The notes under the pieces were generated by a model that was given only the letters and a program-made list of their open reading frames with translations, made no database searches and had not been told where the DNA came from. A stretch of DNA of 34,956 bases from Corynebacterium sp. 122RC1 (GTDB lineage: Bacteria; Actinomycetota; Actinomycetes; Mycobacteriales; Mycobacteriaceae): positions 1 through 34,956 of the forward strand of contig NZ_JANIKD010000021.1 of the NCBI RefSeq assembly GCF_024580955.1. The letters are read 5' to 3'. The first letter of the stretch is position 1. Each line of letters begins with the position of its first letter. The position numbers were made by a program, and so were the translations under genes. This document shows positions 1-7,220 of the stretch, piece by piece.

Positions 1-452
1 CGGGTGGGCCCTGTCAGATTCGATGCGCACGCAGCTGCTGCCGCTGCAGGCGCTCAATCAAGCAATTGTCAGCGCCAAGGAAACAACTGGGCTTATTCAC
101 CACTCGGATCATGGCTCCCAGTACGTGAGCATCATCTACAACGAGCGTTTGGCTGAGTATGGGATTACTGCCTCTACCGGCACGGTGGGAGATTCCTATG
201 ACAATGCGCTGGCCGAAAACGTCAACGGCTCCTACAAAAATGAGCTTATTCACCCTCGCCGATGGAACGACGTTATCGAGGTAGAGAGCGCAACGTTTAA
301 GTGGGTGACTTGGTGGAACGAGTCCCGGCTACACCAAAGCCTTGGCTACCGAACACCAGCCGAGGTTGAAGCAGCCTTTTGGGCATACAACCCACCCAAA
401 GCCATAATGGAAACCAAGGCAAATGCCTAGGAACAAAACCCAGGGCAGCTCA
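1..452 (+). mobile_element. IS3-family insertion sequence, 3' part (left copy)
   Basis: This segment is repeated in inverted orientation at 34505-34956, base for base except position 118 (C here, T in the other copy). Identity ends abruptly after position 452, which marks the outer end of the element; the end reads inward as TGAGCTGCCC, fitting the 5'-TG terminus usual in IS3 elements. It contains the C-terminal half of the transposase gene. The 5' part (orfA and the start of orfB) lies outside the window, so no target duplication can be seen. Confidence 0.9.
2..430 (+). CDS. IS3-family transposase orfB, C-terminal part (partial at left edge)
   Basis: This is the C-terminal part of the DDE integrase-like transposase that cuts and joins IS ends. 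The frame stays open to the window edge (it reads GWALSDS before the first internal ATG at 23), so the gene is truncated by the window, not started at that ATG. The second catalytic Asp is in the HHSDHGSQY motif and the catalytic Glu in DNALAEN, with the expected spacing of roughly 35 residues. The tail with WWNESRLHQSLGYRTPAEVE is the usual rve C-terminus of IS3/IS150-type transposases. The product matches that of the copy at the right end; the single base difference is synonymous (Ser codon). The visible reading frame is intact, so the element may be active. Confidence 0.9.
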   Translation, partial: GWALSDSMRTQLLPLQALNQAIVSAKETTGLIHHSDHGSQYVSIIYNERLAEYGITASTGTVGDSYDNALAENVNGSYKNELIHPRRWNDVIEVESATFKWVTWWNESRLHQSLGYRTPAEVEAAFWAYNPPKAIMETKANA

Positions 453-1059
453 GCACTACTTCTCCCAGACTTCAATCTACCCAGACCTTACGTTAGCTTC
501 TGGGTCGGGCAATGGAAGAAGGCCAATCGCAGCTCTACGTTCATTTTTTGTCAACCAACTATTGATCATAAAAACTCGTGCCCCGCCAGGCATCGCCCTA
601 TTTTTGTACTTCACCAAGTCCCTATCAGACTTCTTTGATTTACCACGCACAGTCAAGACCTTTGGCGGATCCCCTGTCTCTCAATTCCGCCAACCAACAT
701 CCAGTGCTTCTTCAGGGCAGGTGTCGCCAACACCGCCAGGGAGTCTCGCAATAAGCGAACTCTTGCGGCCTGACCAATTCAAGAATCACCAAAACCCTCA
801 TGAGGTTCCTTACTGCCGGGTTTCGGTGCATGCGAGCAGATCGTAGACTTACAAAATCCCGCCAGCGCGCACTGGGCGCTTACAAAAGCTTGATGCAGGC
901 CCGCACCGAGCAATCCCTCACCAAAACGAGACGGTCTGAATCCGTTCACACCAGAAACTTGGCGCCTACCTCCTTTCTGCCCACCTTTTTGCCCCCCATC
1001 AAGCGCCTGCCCGCCGTCAATAAGTCAGACCAACAGTTTGCCTTCCTACAAACGCAACG
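453..1059. other. Gene-poor stretch beside the left IS, with a decayed minus-strand frame
   Basis: No convincing intact gene is visible. On the minus strand one frame from 785 down to a TAG at 477-479 reads like real protein (for example KYKNRAMPGGARVF and NERRAAIGLLPLPDPEA) but is broken by a TGA at about 681-683 and has no clear start. An overlapping minus frame upstream (about 930-730) is also broken by stops. I could not assign a family. Remnants of a gene damaged near the IS insertion is the best reading. Plus-strand frames here have poor composition and are probably spurious. Confidence 0.35.
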
Positions 1060-1106
1060 CAAAAGAAAAGCCGATGCAAACGCATGACAACACGCATTGC
1101 ATCGGC
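1060..1106 (-). terminator. Intrinsic terminator of the BASS transporter gene
   Basis: Arms GCCGATGCAA (1070-1079) and TTGCATCGGC (1097-1106) form a perfect 10-bp stem. On the minus strand the stem is followed by a TTTTCTTTT tract, the layout of a Rho-independent terminator 16 bases past the stop of the transporter gene. Confidence 0.8.
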
Positions 1107-1121
1107 GCAACTAAACGGGCT

Positions 1122-2138
1122 CTACCCCACTTTCACCTCGTGCTCATCGCGCGCGAGTTGGCGGTTATCGGCCGCGCGGCACAGGGCTGCGAGCACCGCG
1201 CCGGAGAGGTTGTGCCACACGGAGAACACAGCACCCGGCAGCGCTGCCAAGGGATTCAGGTACGCAGTGGCAAGAGAGGTTGCCAAACCAGAGTTCTGCA
1301 TTCCCACCTCAACGGCCAGGGTGCGGCGCACAGGCACCGATTGCCCGGTGAACTTGCCGGTCAAATAGCCGAGCGCGTAACCAATGCAGTTGTGGAGAAT
1401 CACGGCGCCCAGCACAAGCGCACCCGCTGCGGCAATGTTGTCGCGGCTGCCGCCGACGACGATCGCCACGATGGTGGAAATCGCGAGAACGGAAATCCAC
1501 GGCAGTACCGGCTGCACCGCCTGGACCAGCTTCGGCAACACCATGCCCACCAGCAGACCGGCAATCACGGGCACCAACACCACCTTCACAATGGAAAGCG
1601 CCATCGCGCTGGCAGAAACCTCCATGTACTGGCCAGCGAGCCACAGGGTGAGCAACGGAGTCAGAATTGGCGCAAGAAGCGTGGAGATGGAGGTCATGGT
1701 CACGGAGAGTGCAACATCACCACGGCAGAGGTAGCTCACCACATTGGAGCTTGTACCACCTGGGGAGCAGCCCACGAGGATCACGCCGGCAGCGATCTCC
1801 GCAGGAAGGCGCATCAGCCACACCACGAGTACGGCGGTCAGCGGCATGATCACATATTGCGCCACCACGCCGATCAGCACTGGAAGCGGGCGCTTAGCCA
1901 CGAGGGCAAAGTCGATTGGCTTCAGCGTGAGGCCCATACCGAACATGATCACGCCGAGCAGCGGGGTCACCCAGCTACTGATGGAAGTCACTGCATCTGG
2001 TGCGGTGTATCCGATAATGCCGCCGATGATCACCAAGATGGGAAATCCCAGGGCAGCAATAAATGCCGCCCTATCCTGCTTGGCTTTCAATGCTGCGGTG
2101 GCTGCAGCTTCTTCATGAGCATGTGGGTGTTCAGACAT
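1122..2138 (-). CDS. Bile acid:sodium symporter (BASS) family transporter
   Basis: Integral membrane protein of 338 residues, expected to couple Na+ entry to uptake of an organic anion. BASS members carry bile acids, pantothenate, ketopantoate or pyruvate; the substrate here cannot be read from sequence. After a short His/Ala-rich cytoplasmic N-terminus there are about nine to ten hydrophobic segments. Family signatures are GCSPGGTSSNV (about residues 123-133) in the first half and EVGMQNSGLA in the second, which form the crossover and Na+ site in this fold. Length is typical. The start is the first ATG; a ribosome site is weak (AAGGTG about 14 bases upstream). It is monocistronic, with its own terminator and a dyad-rich leader. 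Confidence 0.88.
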   Translation of the reverse strand: MSEHPHAHEEAAATAALKAKQDRAAFIAALGFPILVIIGGIIGYTAPDAVTSISSWVTPLLGVIMFGMGLTLKPIDFALVAKRPLPVLIGVVAQYVIMPLTAVLVVWLMRLPAEIAAGVILVGCSPGGTSSNVVSYLCRGDVALSVTMTSISTLLAPILTPLLTLWLAGQYMEVSASAMALSIVKVVLVPVIAGLLVGMVLPKLVQAVQPVLPWISVLAISTIVAIVVGGSRDNIAAAGALVLGAVILHNCIGYALGYLTGKFTGQSVPVRRTLAVEVGMQNSGLATSLATAYLNPLAALPGAVFSVWHNLSGAVLAALCRAADNRQLARDEHEVKVG

Positions 2139-2172
2139 GGGGAAGAATTTACACCTTGGCTAACAGCAAAAG

Positions 2173-2244
2173 CATTTTCACCTGGCTCCGAAAAATGACA
2201 GTGAAAATGGTCTCACCCCGAGTTCTTCTCCAAACCCGGGGTGA
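2173..2244 (-). promoter_or_regulatory. Two adjacent inverted repeats in the leader of the BASS gene
   Basis: CATTTTCAC (2173-2181) and GTGAAAATG (2201-2209) form a perfect 9-bp dyad with a 19-base centre. Directly next to it TCACCCCG (2213-2220) and CGGGGTGA (2237-2244) form an 8-bp dyad. They lie between the stop of the upstream minus-strand gene and the transporter start, so they may be operators, a terminator of the upstream gene (no strong T-tract follows), or both. Confidence 0.4.
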
Positions 2245-2282
2245 AGAATCAAATGAATTGAATGTCAGTCCAATGCTTGGCG

Positions 2283-2939
2283 CTACTTCTTTGCAGGCAC
2301 AAAACCCCACACTGCAAGCAGCGCACCAGCAACAATCAGGGCAATACCAGCCCACAGAGCAATGGTGCCAACGATGCCCCAACCGTAGGCATTGAGCAAC
2401 ATGCCTCGAAGCGTGCTGCCGTCAAGGAACGTGTCATAGCGCAGGGACTTCAATTCAGCGGCTTTCTGAGCATTTGGGTATTCGGTGAGCGGGTTTGCAA
2501 TTTCCGCGTCGGCCATGTTTTCCAAGGTGGTGGCGTCGGCCTCGCTATTTCGGGCCTGAAGATCTTCCACGAGCGCGCTCCGCACTTTTTCAAACTCGCT
2601 ACCGACGGTGGCATAGGTCGCATCGGGGTAGCCTAGCTGTGCCGCGGTGGCTTTAATGTGGGCGGCGATGTAGTGGTCAGAAAATGCGTGCGCTTGCCAG
2701 CCGTTCGTCATCGTTTGGCCCTGATACGGCATAAGCGCGTCCACATCCTCTTGCGTGAGGCGGCCCTTTTCTAATTGAGCGGTGAGCGCTTCTTCGGTGG
2801 GCATGGTAATCCCTTGAGCGCTGAGCTGTTTTTCAATGAAGTTGCCTGCAAACAGGCCCCCTGAAAGCGCCCCAATTCCCACCACGAGGCACAAAATCCC
2901 AAATATTTTCGCGAAAGTTTTATACATCTTGGTGTGCAT
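2283..2939 (-). CDS. Conserved two-TM membrane protein of unknown function
   Basis: A 218-residue protein with a hydrophobic segment at about residues 11-32, a hydrophilic, mostly acidic central domain (about 33-180) and a second hydrophobic segment at about 186-212 followed by a short basic tail (PAKK). This gives both ends inside and a large extracytoplasmic domain. I recall similar proteins in corynebacteria and other actinobacteria with no assigned role and cannot name a Pfam family with confidence. Start: ATG at 2939 preceded by GAGGG. An in-frame M four residues later is the alternative. It stands alone, about 480 bases from pyrG, which is divergent. Confidence 0.75.
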   Translation of the reverse strand: MHTKMYKTFAKIFGILCLVVGIGALSGGLFAGNFIEKQLSAQGITMPTEEALTAQLEKGRLTQEDVDALMPYQGQTMTNGWQAHAFSDHYIAAHIKATAAQLGYPDATYATVGSEFEKVRSALVEDLQARNSEADATTLENMADAEIANPLTEYPNAQKAAELKSLRYDTFLDGSTLRGMLLNAYGWGIVGTIALWAGIALIVAGALLAVWGFVPAKK

Positions 2940-3422
2940 CGCACACCCTCATTTCTCATCGCCAATTCCTTGTGGGCGATGGCTCAATAGAAGGGCCCTT
3001 CCTACCAATTCCGCGTTCAGAAAAACCTGAAAAACACGGTGCAATGCGTGTGCTCATCAACGCAACAGTGCTCGGTATTCGCCATAAGCAAAGGCCAAAG
3101 CAATGCAGGGAGGGTGCCCTTTTTTTCCTACCAACGATTGTCTGCCTGTTGTTCCACCGCTGGGAGGCCAATGTGCTCTGAAATTCGGTCTCATTCATCA
3201 CACCGGTTTAGGGGCATCCCCCGCCCGCCAAAAGCTCAACACCACGCCCCGCCCCACCCAACCGAACCTAATTACCTATCAACCAACCAATTTTCCTAGC
3301 CTCACCTCCACATATGCCGAAACCCGTGCTCAGGGCGTATAATCCCAAAGGTTGATTCGAGCTGGCGCTGCTCCGGGTTGGAGAGTGCGGCCCGCTGTAA
3401 GAGAAAGGCGATCCCTGAGAGT
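2940..3422. promoter_or_regulatory. Divergent intergenic region with the pyrG promoter
   Basis: A clear TATAAT -10 hexamer lies at 3338-3343 on the plus strand, about 80 bases before the pyrG start. The -35 region (about 3315-3320, TGCCGA) is weak, as is common in corynebacteria. The rest (2940-3310) contains no gene I can support, only short low-quality frames and C-rich stretches. Confidence 0.5.
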
Positions 3423-5018
3423 ATGGATACCAAGTACATTTTTGTCACCGGCGGCGTCCTTTCCGGTGTAGGCAAGGGGATCACGGCAGCGAGCATCGGC
3501 GCGGTGCTGCAGGCGCAGGGCTTGAGCGTTTCCATCCAGAAGTGCGACCCATACCTCAACGTGGACGCGGGCCTGCTCAATCCCCGTGAGCACGGCGAGT
3601 GCTTTGTTACCAAAGATGGCGCCGAGACGGACCTGGACCTTGGCCACTACGAGCGCTTCTTGGACATCGAACTCACCCAGGCCAACGCCACCCTTTCTGG
3701 CCGGCTCATGCTGGAGCTACTGCAAAAGGAACGCGCAGGCGGCTTTGGCGGCAAGACGGTGCAGCTTGTCCCCCACCTCACCGGCGCCATCCAGGACGCC
3801 ATCGTTGCGGCAGGTCAGGGAAATGACGTCCACATTGTGGAAATCGGCGGCACCGTGGGAGATTACGAAGGCCTGAGCTTCATCGAAGCCATCCGTGAGT
3901 TTTCCGGCAAGGTGGGCCGCAAGCATTGCATGTTTGTGCACGTGGTGTATGTGCCATTCATTGAGACCAGCAAGGAATTCAAAACCAAGCCAGCGCAAAA
4001 TGCGCTCAGTGACCTCCGCGGTTTTGGCATCGTGCCGGACGCGGTGATTGTGCGCAGTGAGAACCCAGCGCCGGAATCAGTAGCCAGCAAGATCGCCCTG
4101 TTCGGCGGCGTGGCGCCGGAAGCGGTGCTGCTCATGCCAAACGTGGACAGCGTGTTCCGCATCCCCACCCGAGTGGCCCAAAGCCCGCTCAAGGGCCTTC
4201 TCGACGAGTTCACTGGCCACACCAACGCCCCCGCAATGGACAAGTGGGAGGACCTGGTGCAGCGCCAGCTTTCCACCCCAAGTACAGAAATCTCCATCGC
4301 TGTGGTGGCCAAGTACTTGGAGAATGAGGATGCCTACCTCTCCGTAGTGGAGGCCCTCAAGGCCGCGGCCTGGCAGGAAAATACCAAGCTCAACATCGAG
4401 TGGCTGGACGCCGAGCACTTGGACACCAGCGCAACGAGCCCCCTGGCCAAGGCGGATGGCGTGCTCGTGCCCGGCGGTTTTGGCGCACGCGGCGTAGAGG
4501 GCAAGATCGCTGCAGCCACCTTCGCGCTGGATCACCAGAAGCCTTATCTAGGCCTGTGCTTGGGCATGCAGGCCGCGGTGATTGCCGCTGCCCGGCGCGG
4601 CGGGTTGGAGCACGCGAATAGCTCAGAATTCACGCCTGACCAGGACCAGAACGTGATCTACCTGATGGAGGGCCAGGACGGGCTAGAGTCTACCGGCGGC
4701 ACCTTACGTCTTGGCGACTTCCCCGCCGCCCTCGCTCCGGGTTCCAAAACCGCGGAGGTTTACAGCAGCGAGCAGGTGGTGGAGCGCCACCGCCACCGCT
4801 ACGAGGTAAACCAGGACTTCACCGAGGCCATCCAGAAAGGTGGTTTGATCATCAGCGGCACCAGCCCCGACGGTCGCCTAGTGGAGTTTGTGGAAGCCCC
4901 CGCCAGCCCATTCTTTGTGGCCACCCAGGCCCACCCCGAGTTCCGCTCCCGCCCATTCCGCGCCCACCCGCTGTTCGTTGGCTTGGTTCAGGCAGCCCTC
5001 GCGCAAAAGGCAGGCTAA
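3423..5018 (+). CDS. pyrG: CTP synthase (glutamine-hydrolysing), divergent type
   Basis: Converts UTP to CTP using ATP and glutamine, the last step of de novo CTP synthesis, in the cytosol. The 531 residues carry an N-terminal synthetase domain (about 1-270) with the P-loop GGVLSGVGKG (Lys18), DGAETDLDLGHYERF, EIGGTVGD and the nucleotide-binding KTKPAQ. A class I glutamine amidotransferase domain (about 290-530) follows, with PGGFGARG, nucleophile Cys379 in GLCLGMQ and the HPEF His-Glu pair. All catalytic parts are present. The start at 3423 (MDTKYIFVTGG) fits the family; the frame opens earlier at a TTG (3378), but that extension is not family-like. Odd: LSGVGKG, IQKCDPYLNVDAG and NPREHGECFV replace the usual actinobacterial SSLGKG, LDPYLNVDPG and QHGEVFV, and the neighbourhood is not the usual pyrG one. 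It may be a second, acquired copy. Confidence 0.9.
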   Translation: MDTKYIFVTGGVLSGVGKGITAASIGAVLQAQGLSVSIQKCDPYLNVDAGLLNPREHGECFVTKDGAETDLDLGHYERFLDIELTQANATLSGRLMLELLQKERAGGFGGKTVQLVPHLTGAIQDAIVAAGQGNDVHIVEIGGTVGDYEGLSFIEAIREFSGKVGRKHCMFVHVVYVPFIETSKEFKTKPAQNALSDLRGFGIVPDAVIVRSENPAPESVASKIALFGGVAPEAVLLMPNVDSVFRIPTRVAQSPLKGLLDEFTGHTNAPAMDKWEDLVQRQLSTPSTEISIAVVAKYLENEDAYLSVVEALKAAAWQENTKLNIEWLDAEHLDTSATSPLAKADGVLVPGGFGARGVEGKIAAATFALDHQKPYLGLCLGMQAAVIAAARRGGLEHANSSEFTPDQDQNVIYLMEGQDGLESTGGTLRLGDFPAALAPGSKTAEVYSSEQVVERHRHRYEVNQDFTEAIQKGGLIISGTSPDGRLVEFVEAPASPFFVATQAHPEFRSRPFRAHPLFVGLVQAALAQKAG

Positions 5019-5041
5019 GCAGCACTGTTTCACGCTTTCCG

Positions 5042-5077
5042 ACGCGCCCAGGTCCCACCCCTGGGTGCGTTTTTCTT
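5042..5077 (+). terminator. Intrinsic terminator of pyrG
   Basis: ACGCGCCCAGG (5042-5052) pairs with CCTGGGTGCGT (5060-5070), an 11-bp stem with one G-U pair and a 7-base loop. TTTTTCTT follows. It lies 24 bases past the pyrG stop. Confidence 0.85.
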
Positions 5078-5110
5078 GCGCGCTGCAGGCGGCAAGTTCT
5101 GCTCGCGCAC

Positions 5111-5147
5111 TTGCCTCCCACACCGAAGGTGGGAATAATGTGACACA
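5111..5147 (+). promoter_or_regulatory. Putative promoter of the Rv2525c-like gene
   Basis: TTGCCT (5111-5116) and AATAAT (5134-5139) are separated by 17 bases. The spacer holds a CCCAC/GTGGG inverted repeat (5117-5121 and 5129-5133) that could be an operator. This would give a leader of roughly 95 bases before the ATG at 5242. Confidence 0.4.
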
Positions 5148-5241
5148 AGTTGTACCTGTTGCAGAAATAAACTCCTGTGATTACGTCGATCTGCGGCGGA
5201 GTTTTTCCCTGCCGCCAATTCACAAGCTTTGAGGAGCATTC

Positions 5242-6162
5242 ATGACCACATTCACCCGCCGCCGTCTGCTGCAGGTTGGCGCTGCCTCAGTGGCGGCGCT
5301 GGCCGTCGGAAAGCCCCTGGCTGCACATGCCCTCGGCCCAATTCTGGGAACCGTGGTGGACTATGCCGCGGGCGTGCCGAATGCGGGTGCGATTAAGGCA
5401 GCGGGCCACCTCGGTTCGGTACGCTACGTTTCTGAACGGCGGCCGGGCGCGGAGTCTTGGATGCTCGGCAAGCCTGTGACCTTGGCGGAGACGCGCGCGC
5501 AGTCGGGTGCCGGTTTGAAGATTGCTTCCGTGTATCAGTTTGGCCGCGCTGAGACCGCTGACTGGCTGCAGGGGGCGGCTGGTGCTGATCGCCACGCGCC
5601 TGAAGCCATTCGCATCCACCGCGCTGCCGGCGGCCCGAACAACCGCCCGATTTATGTGGCGATTGACGACAACCCCACCTGGAACCAATACGCCAATCAG
5701 ATCCGCCCCTACCTGCAGCGATTCAAGCAGCGCCTGGAGAGCGCCGGCCTGATCCTTGGCATTTACGGCAACTACAATGTGATCGACTGGGCCATCAAGG
5801 ACGGCCTGGGCTCCTTCTTCTGGCAGCACGACTGGGGCTCCAACGGCAAGATCCACCCTCGCACCACCATCCACCAAAAGGCTGGCTACAAGGCCACCAT
5901 CGCCGGTGTAGAAGTGGACGTCAACAACGTCTACGCGCAGGATTGGGGCCAGTGGACCCCAGGCCAGGTGGCATCCTCCCCCGCGGCACCGGCAGCGGCA
6001 GCGCCAGTGCCAGCAGCACCAAGCATCCCGAACCTTCCTCTTCCCGGAATGCCGGCGGGCTCCAGCCTCCCAACTATTCCAGGCGGCGCGGGCTCCAGCC
6101 TGCCGAGCATCAGTGACAAGCAGATTCAGGCTGCGGTAAACCTGGCTAACCGCTTCCTATAG
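5242..6162 (+). CDS. Tat-exported Rv2525c-like protein (DUF1906, glycoside hydrolase-like)
   Basis: A 306-residue exported protein. The N-terminus has a twin-arginine signal (FTRRRLLQ, then a hydrophobic stretch to about residue 32, AHA). Residues about 38-240 form the DUF1906 or Rv2525c-like TIM-barrel domain (DYAAGVPN, SVRYVSERR, YVAIDDNP, LILGIYGNYNVI, WQHDW). The C-terminal tail is rich in Pro, Ala and Gly and then ends in a short helix-like segment. M. tuberculosis Rv2525c is a Tat substrate affecting the cell wall; its enzymatic activity is not firmly established, so a cell-wall role here is inference. A strong ribosome site (GAGGAG, 5231-5236) fixes the start. The gene has its own promoter and is isolated from pyrG by a terminator. 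Confidence 0.85.
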   Translation: MTTFTRRRLLQVGAASVAALAVGKPLAAHALGPILGTVVDYAAGVPNAGAIKAAGHLGSVRYVSERRPGAESWMLGKPVTLAETRAQSGAGLKIASVYQFGRAETADWLQGAAGADRHAPEAIRIHRAAGGPNNRPIYVAIDDNPTWNQYANQIRPYLQRFKQRLESAGLILGIYGNYNVIDWAIKDGLGSFFWQHDWGSNGKIHPRTTIHQKAGYKATIAGVEVDVNNVYAQDWGQWTPGQVASSPAAPAAAAPVPAAPSIPNLPLPGMPAGSSLPTIPGGAGSSLPSISDKQIQAAVNLANRFL

Positions 6163-6189
6163 AAGCGCAACATCCGCAGGCGCATAGGC

Positions 6190-7032
6190 TTAGAGCTGCG
6201 CCTGCACAAACTCCGTAAGCTCCGCGGCGCTACCGCTTACTGCGGCGGCCACCACGAACCACTGGCCGTCGTTTTGCCCAAAGCTCACGGAAGAGTGCAG
6301 GGTTTTGTCGTCCGACCAGCCCCACTTGGTACCCTGCACACCCTCCATGACGGCTGTGCCAAAATTCTGGCGCGTGCCGTCGGCGGCCTTCGGGTACGCC
6401 TGTGAAAGCGCCTCCAAAATGGGCGAGGACGGCTCCTTCTCAATAACGGTGGCCAGGTACTTCACCGCATCAAACGAGGAAGTATAAGAGTAACCCCAGC
6501 GCCCTTCAGAGAACGTAGAGGCCAGCCCGTAGGTTTTGGCGGTTTCCGTAATCGAATTCGGGTAGGCGTTGAAAAGGGTTTCCGCAATGGCGTCATCGGA
6601 GTTTTTGAGCATCACCAACGCCTGCTCCCTCTGCGCCTTGGTACCCTTTTTCAACACATAGTCCGCGATGTACAGCTTTGAGAGACTCAGCGCGGGGCGG
6701 GCGAAACGCTCGGAATAGGTGCCGCGGTGCTCCCCCGTTGCCAAGTTCAGGTAGGTGGCTTGTGCCGCCTCAGCGTCGATAGTGCGCTTCTTCAGCGCCG
6801 GCGCCTGCGCGAAGGGGGTGTTGCTTGGAGACGTCGTCACCGCCGCAGGGGTTGCGGAAGGCAAGTCCGTTGCGGGTTGCTGTTCGGGTTGTTGTTCGGG
6901 CTGTCCGGCGACGAACGGGATGGCGCCGATTGCACCCAGTGATACGAGCGAGGCAAGGATCGGCAGGTAACGCCACCTGAGCTTGCTACCGCCTTGACGC
7001 TGATCTTCCCCGCGCGCAGGGCTTTTTATCAT
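6190..7032 (-). CDS. Exported serine hydrolase, class A beta-lactamase-like
   Basis: A 280-residue protein with an N-terminal basic patch and one hydrophobic segment (about residues 22-42, signal anchor or signal peptide). A Pro/Gln/Thr-rich linker (about 43-80, with QPEQQPEQQP) comes next, then a penicillin-binding/beta-lactamase fold. The likely active-site SxxK is Ser116-Lys119 in ALSLSKLY; SSVSFGQNDGQWFVVAA near the end resembles the last strand of such enzymes. The classical KTG motif is not obvious, so antibiotic hydrolysis should not be assumed. Start: ATG at 7032, which begins MIKSPARG; the open frame extends upstream to 7134 but that part covers a large inverted repeat and is probably not translated. 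No ribosome site is seen before 7032, so leaderless translation from the TATTAG-like sequence just upstream is possible. Confidence 0.75.
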   Translation of the reverse strand: MIKSPARGEDQRQGGSKLRWRYLPILASLVSLGAIGAIPFVAGQPEQQPEQQPATDLPSATPAAVTTSPSNTPFAQAPALKKRTIDAEAAQATYLNLATGEHRGTYSERFARPALSLSKLYIADYVLKKGTKAQREQALVMLKNSDDAIAETLFNAYPNSITETAKTYGLASTFSEGRWGYSYTSSFDAVKYLATVIEKEPSSPILEALSQAYPKAADGTRQNFGTAVMEGVQGTKWGWSDDKTLHSSVSFGQNDGQWFVVAAAVSGSAAELTEFVQAQL

Positions 7033-7048
7033 GGCTACTAATACTAGC

Positions 7049-7090
7049 GCCCGGTGTTGAATATTCAACGCTGAACATTCAACACCGGGC
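7049..7090 (-). promoter_or_regulatory. Large nested palindrome upstream of the serine hydrolase gene
   Basis: GCCCGGTGTTGAAT (7049-7062) and ATTCAACACCGGGC (7077-7090) are perfect 14-bp inverted arms. Inside, GTTGAATATTCAAC (7057-7070) is a perfect palindrome by itself, so ATTCAAC-type half-sites occur several times. No T-tract follows on either strand, so an operator is more likely than a terminator. It sits 17 bases upstream of the proposed start. Confidence 0.6.
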
Positions 7091-7220
7091 TCACCAGTTT
7101 CAGCTCGTTGCATTTCCTGCTGAGTGAGGGTCACTCACTGTACGGAAATGTCCGTGGCTGCGGTCAGTATTTAGTTGACCGTCTGAAACGGTTCTGGAGT
7201 TGGATGAGGTCCAAGAGGAC

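Noticed and set aside
453..1087. Plus-strand frames next to the left IS (379-846, 423-638, 800-1087)
   Set aside because: They overlap each other, lack ribosome sites and show no recognisable motif.
1038..2198. Long plus-strand frame of 386 codons opposite the BASS gene
   Set aside because: It is the complement of a clear membrane transporter gene and has His/Gln-rich antisense composition with no domain.
3100..3130. Terminator at the T-run before pyrG (about 3119-3127)
   Set aside because: Only a 4-bp stem (AGGG/CCCT) with a 2-base loop precedes the T-run, too short to count.
5287..5877. 196-codon minus-strand frame inside the Rv2525c-like gene
   Set aside because: No start context or domain; the plus-strand gene has a Tat signal and known fold.
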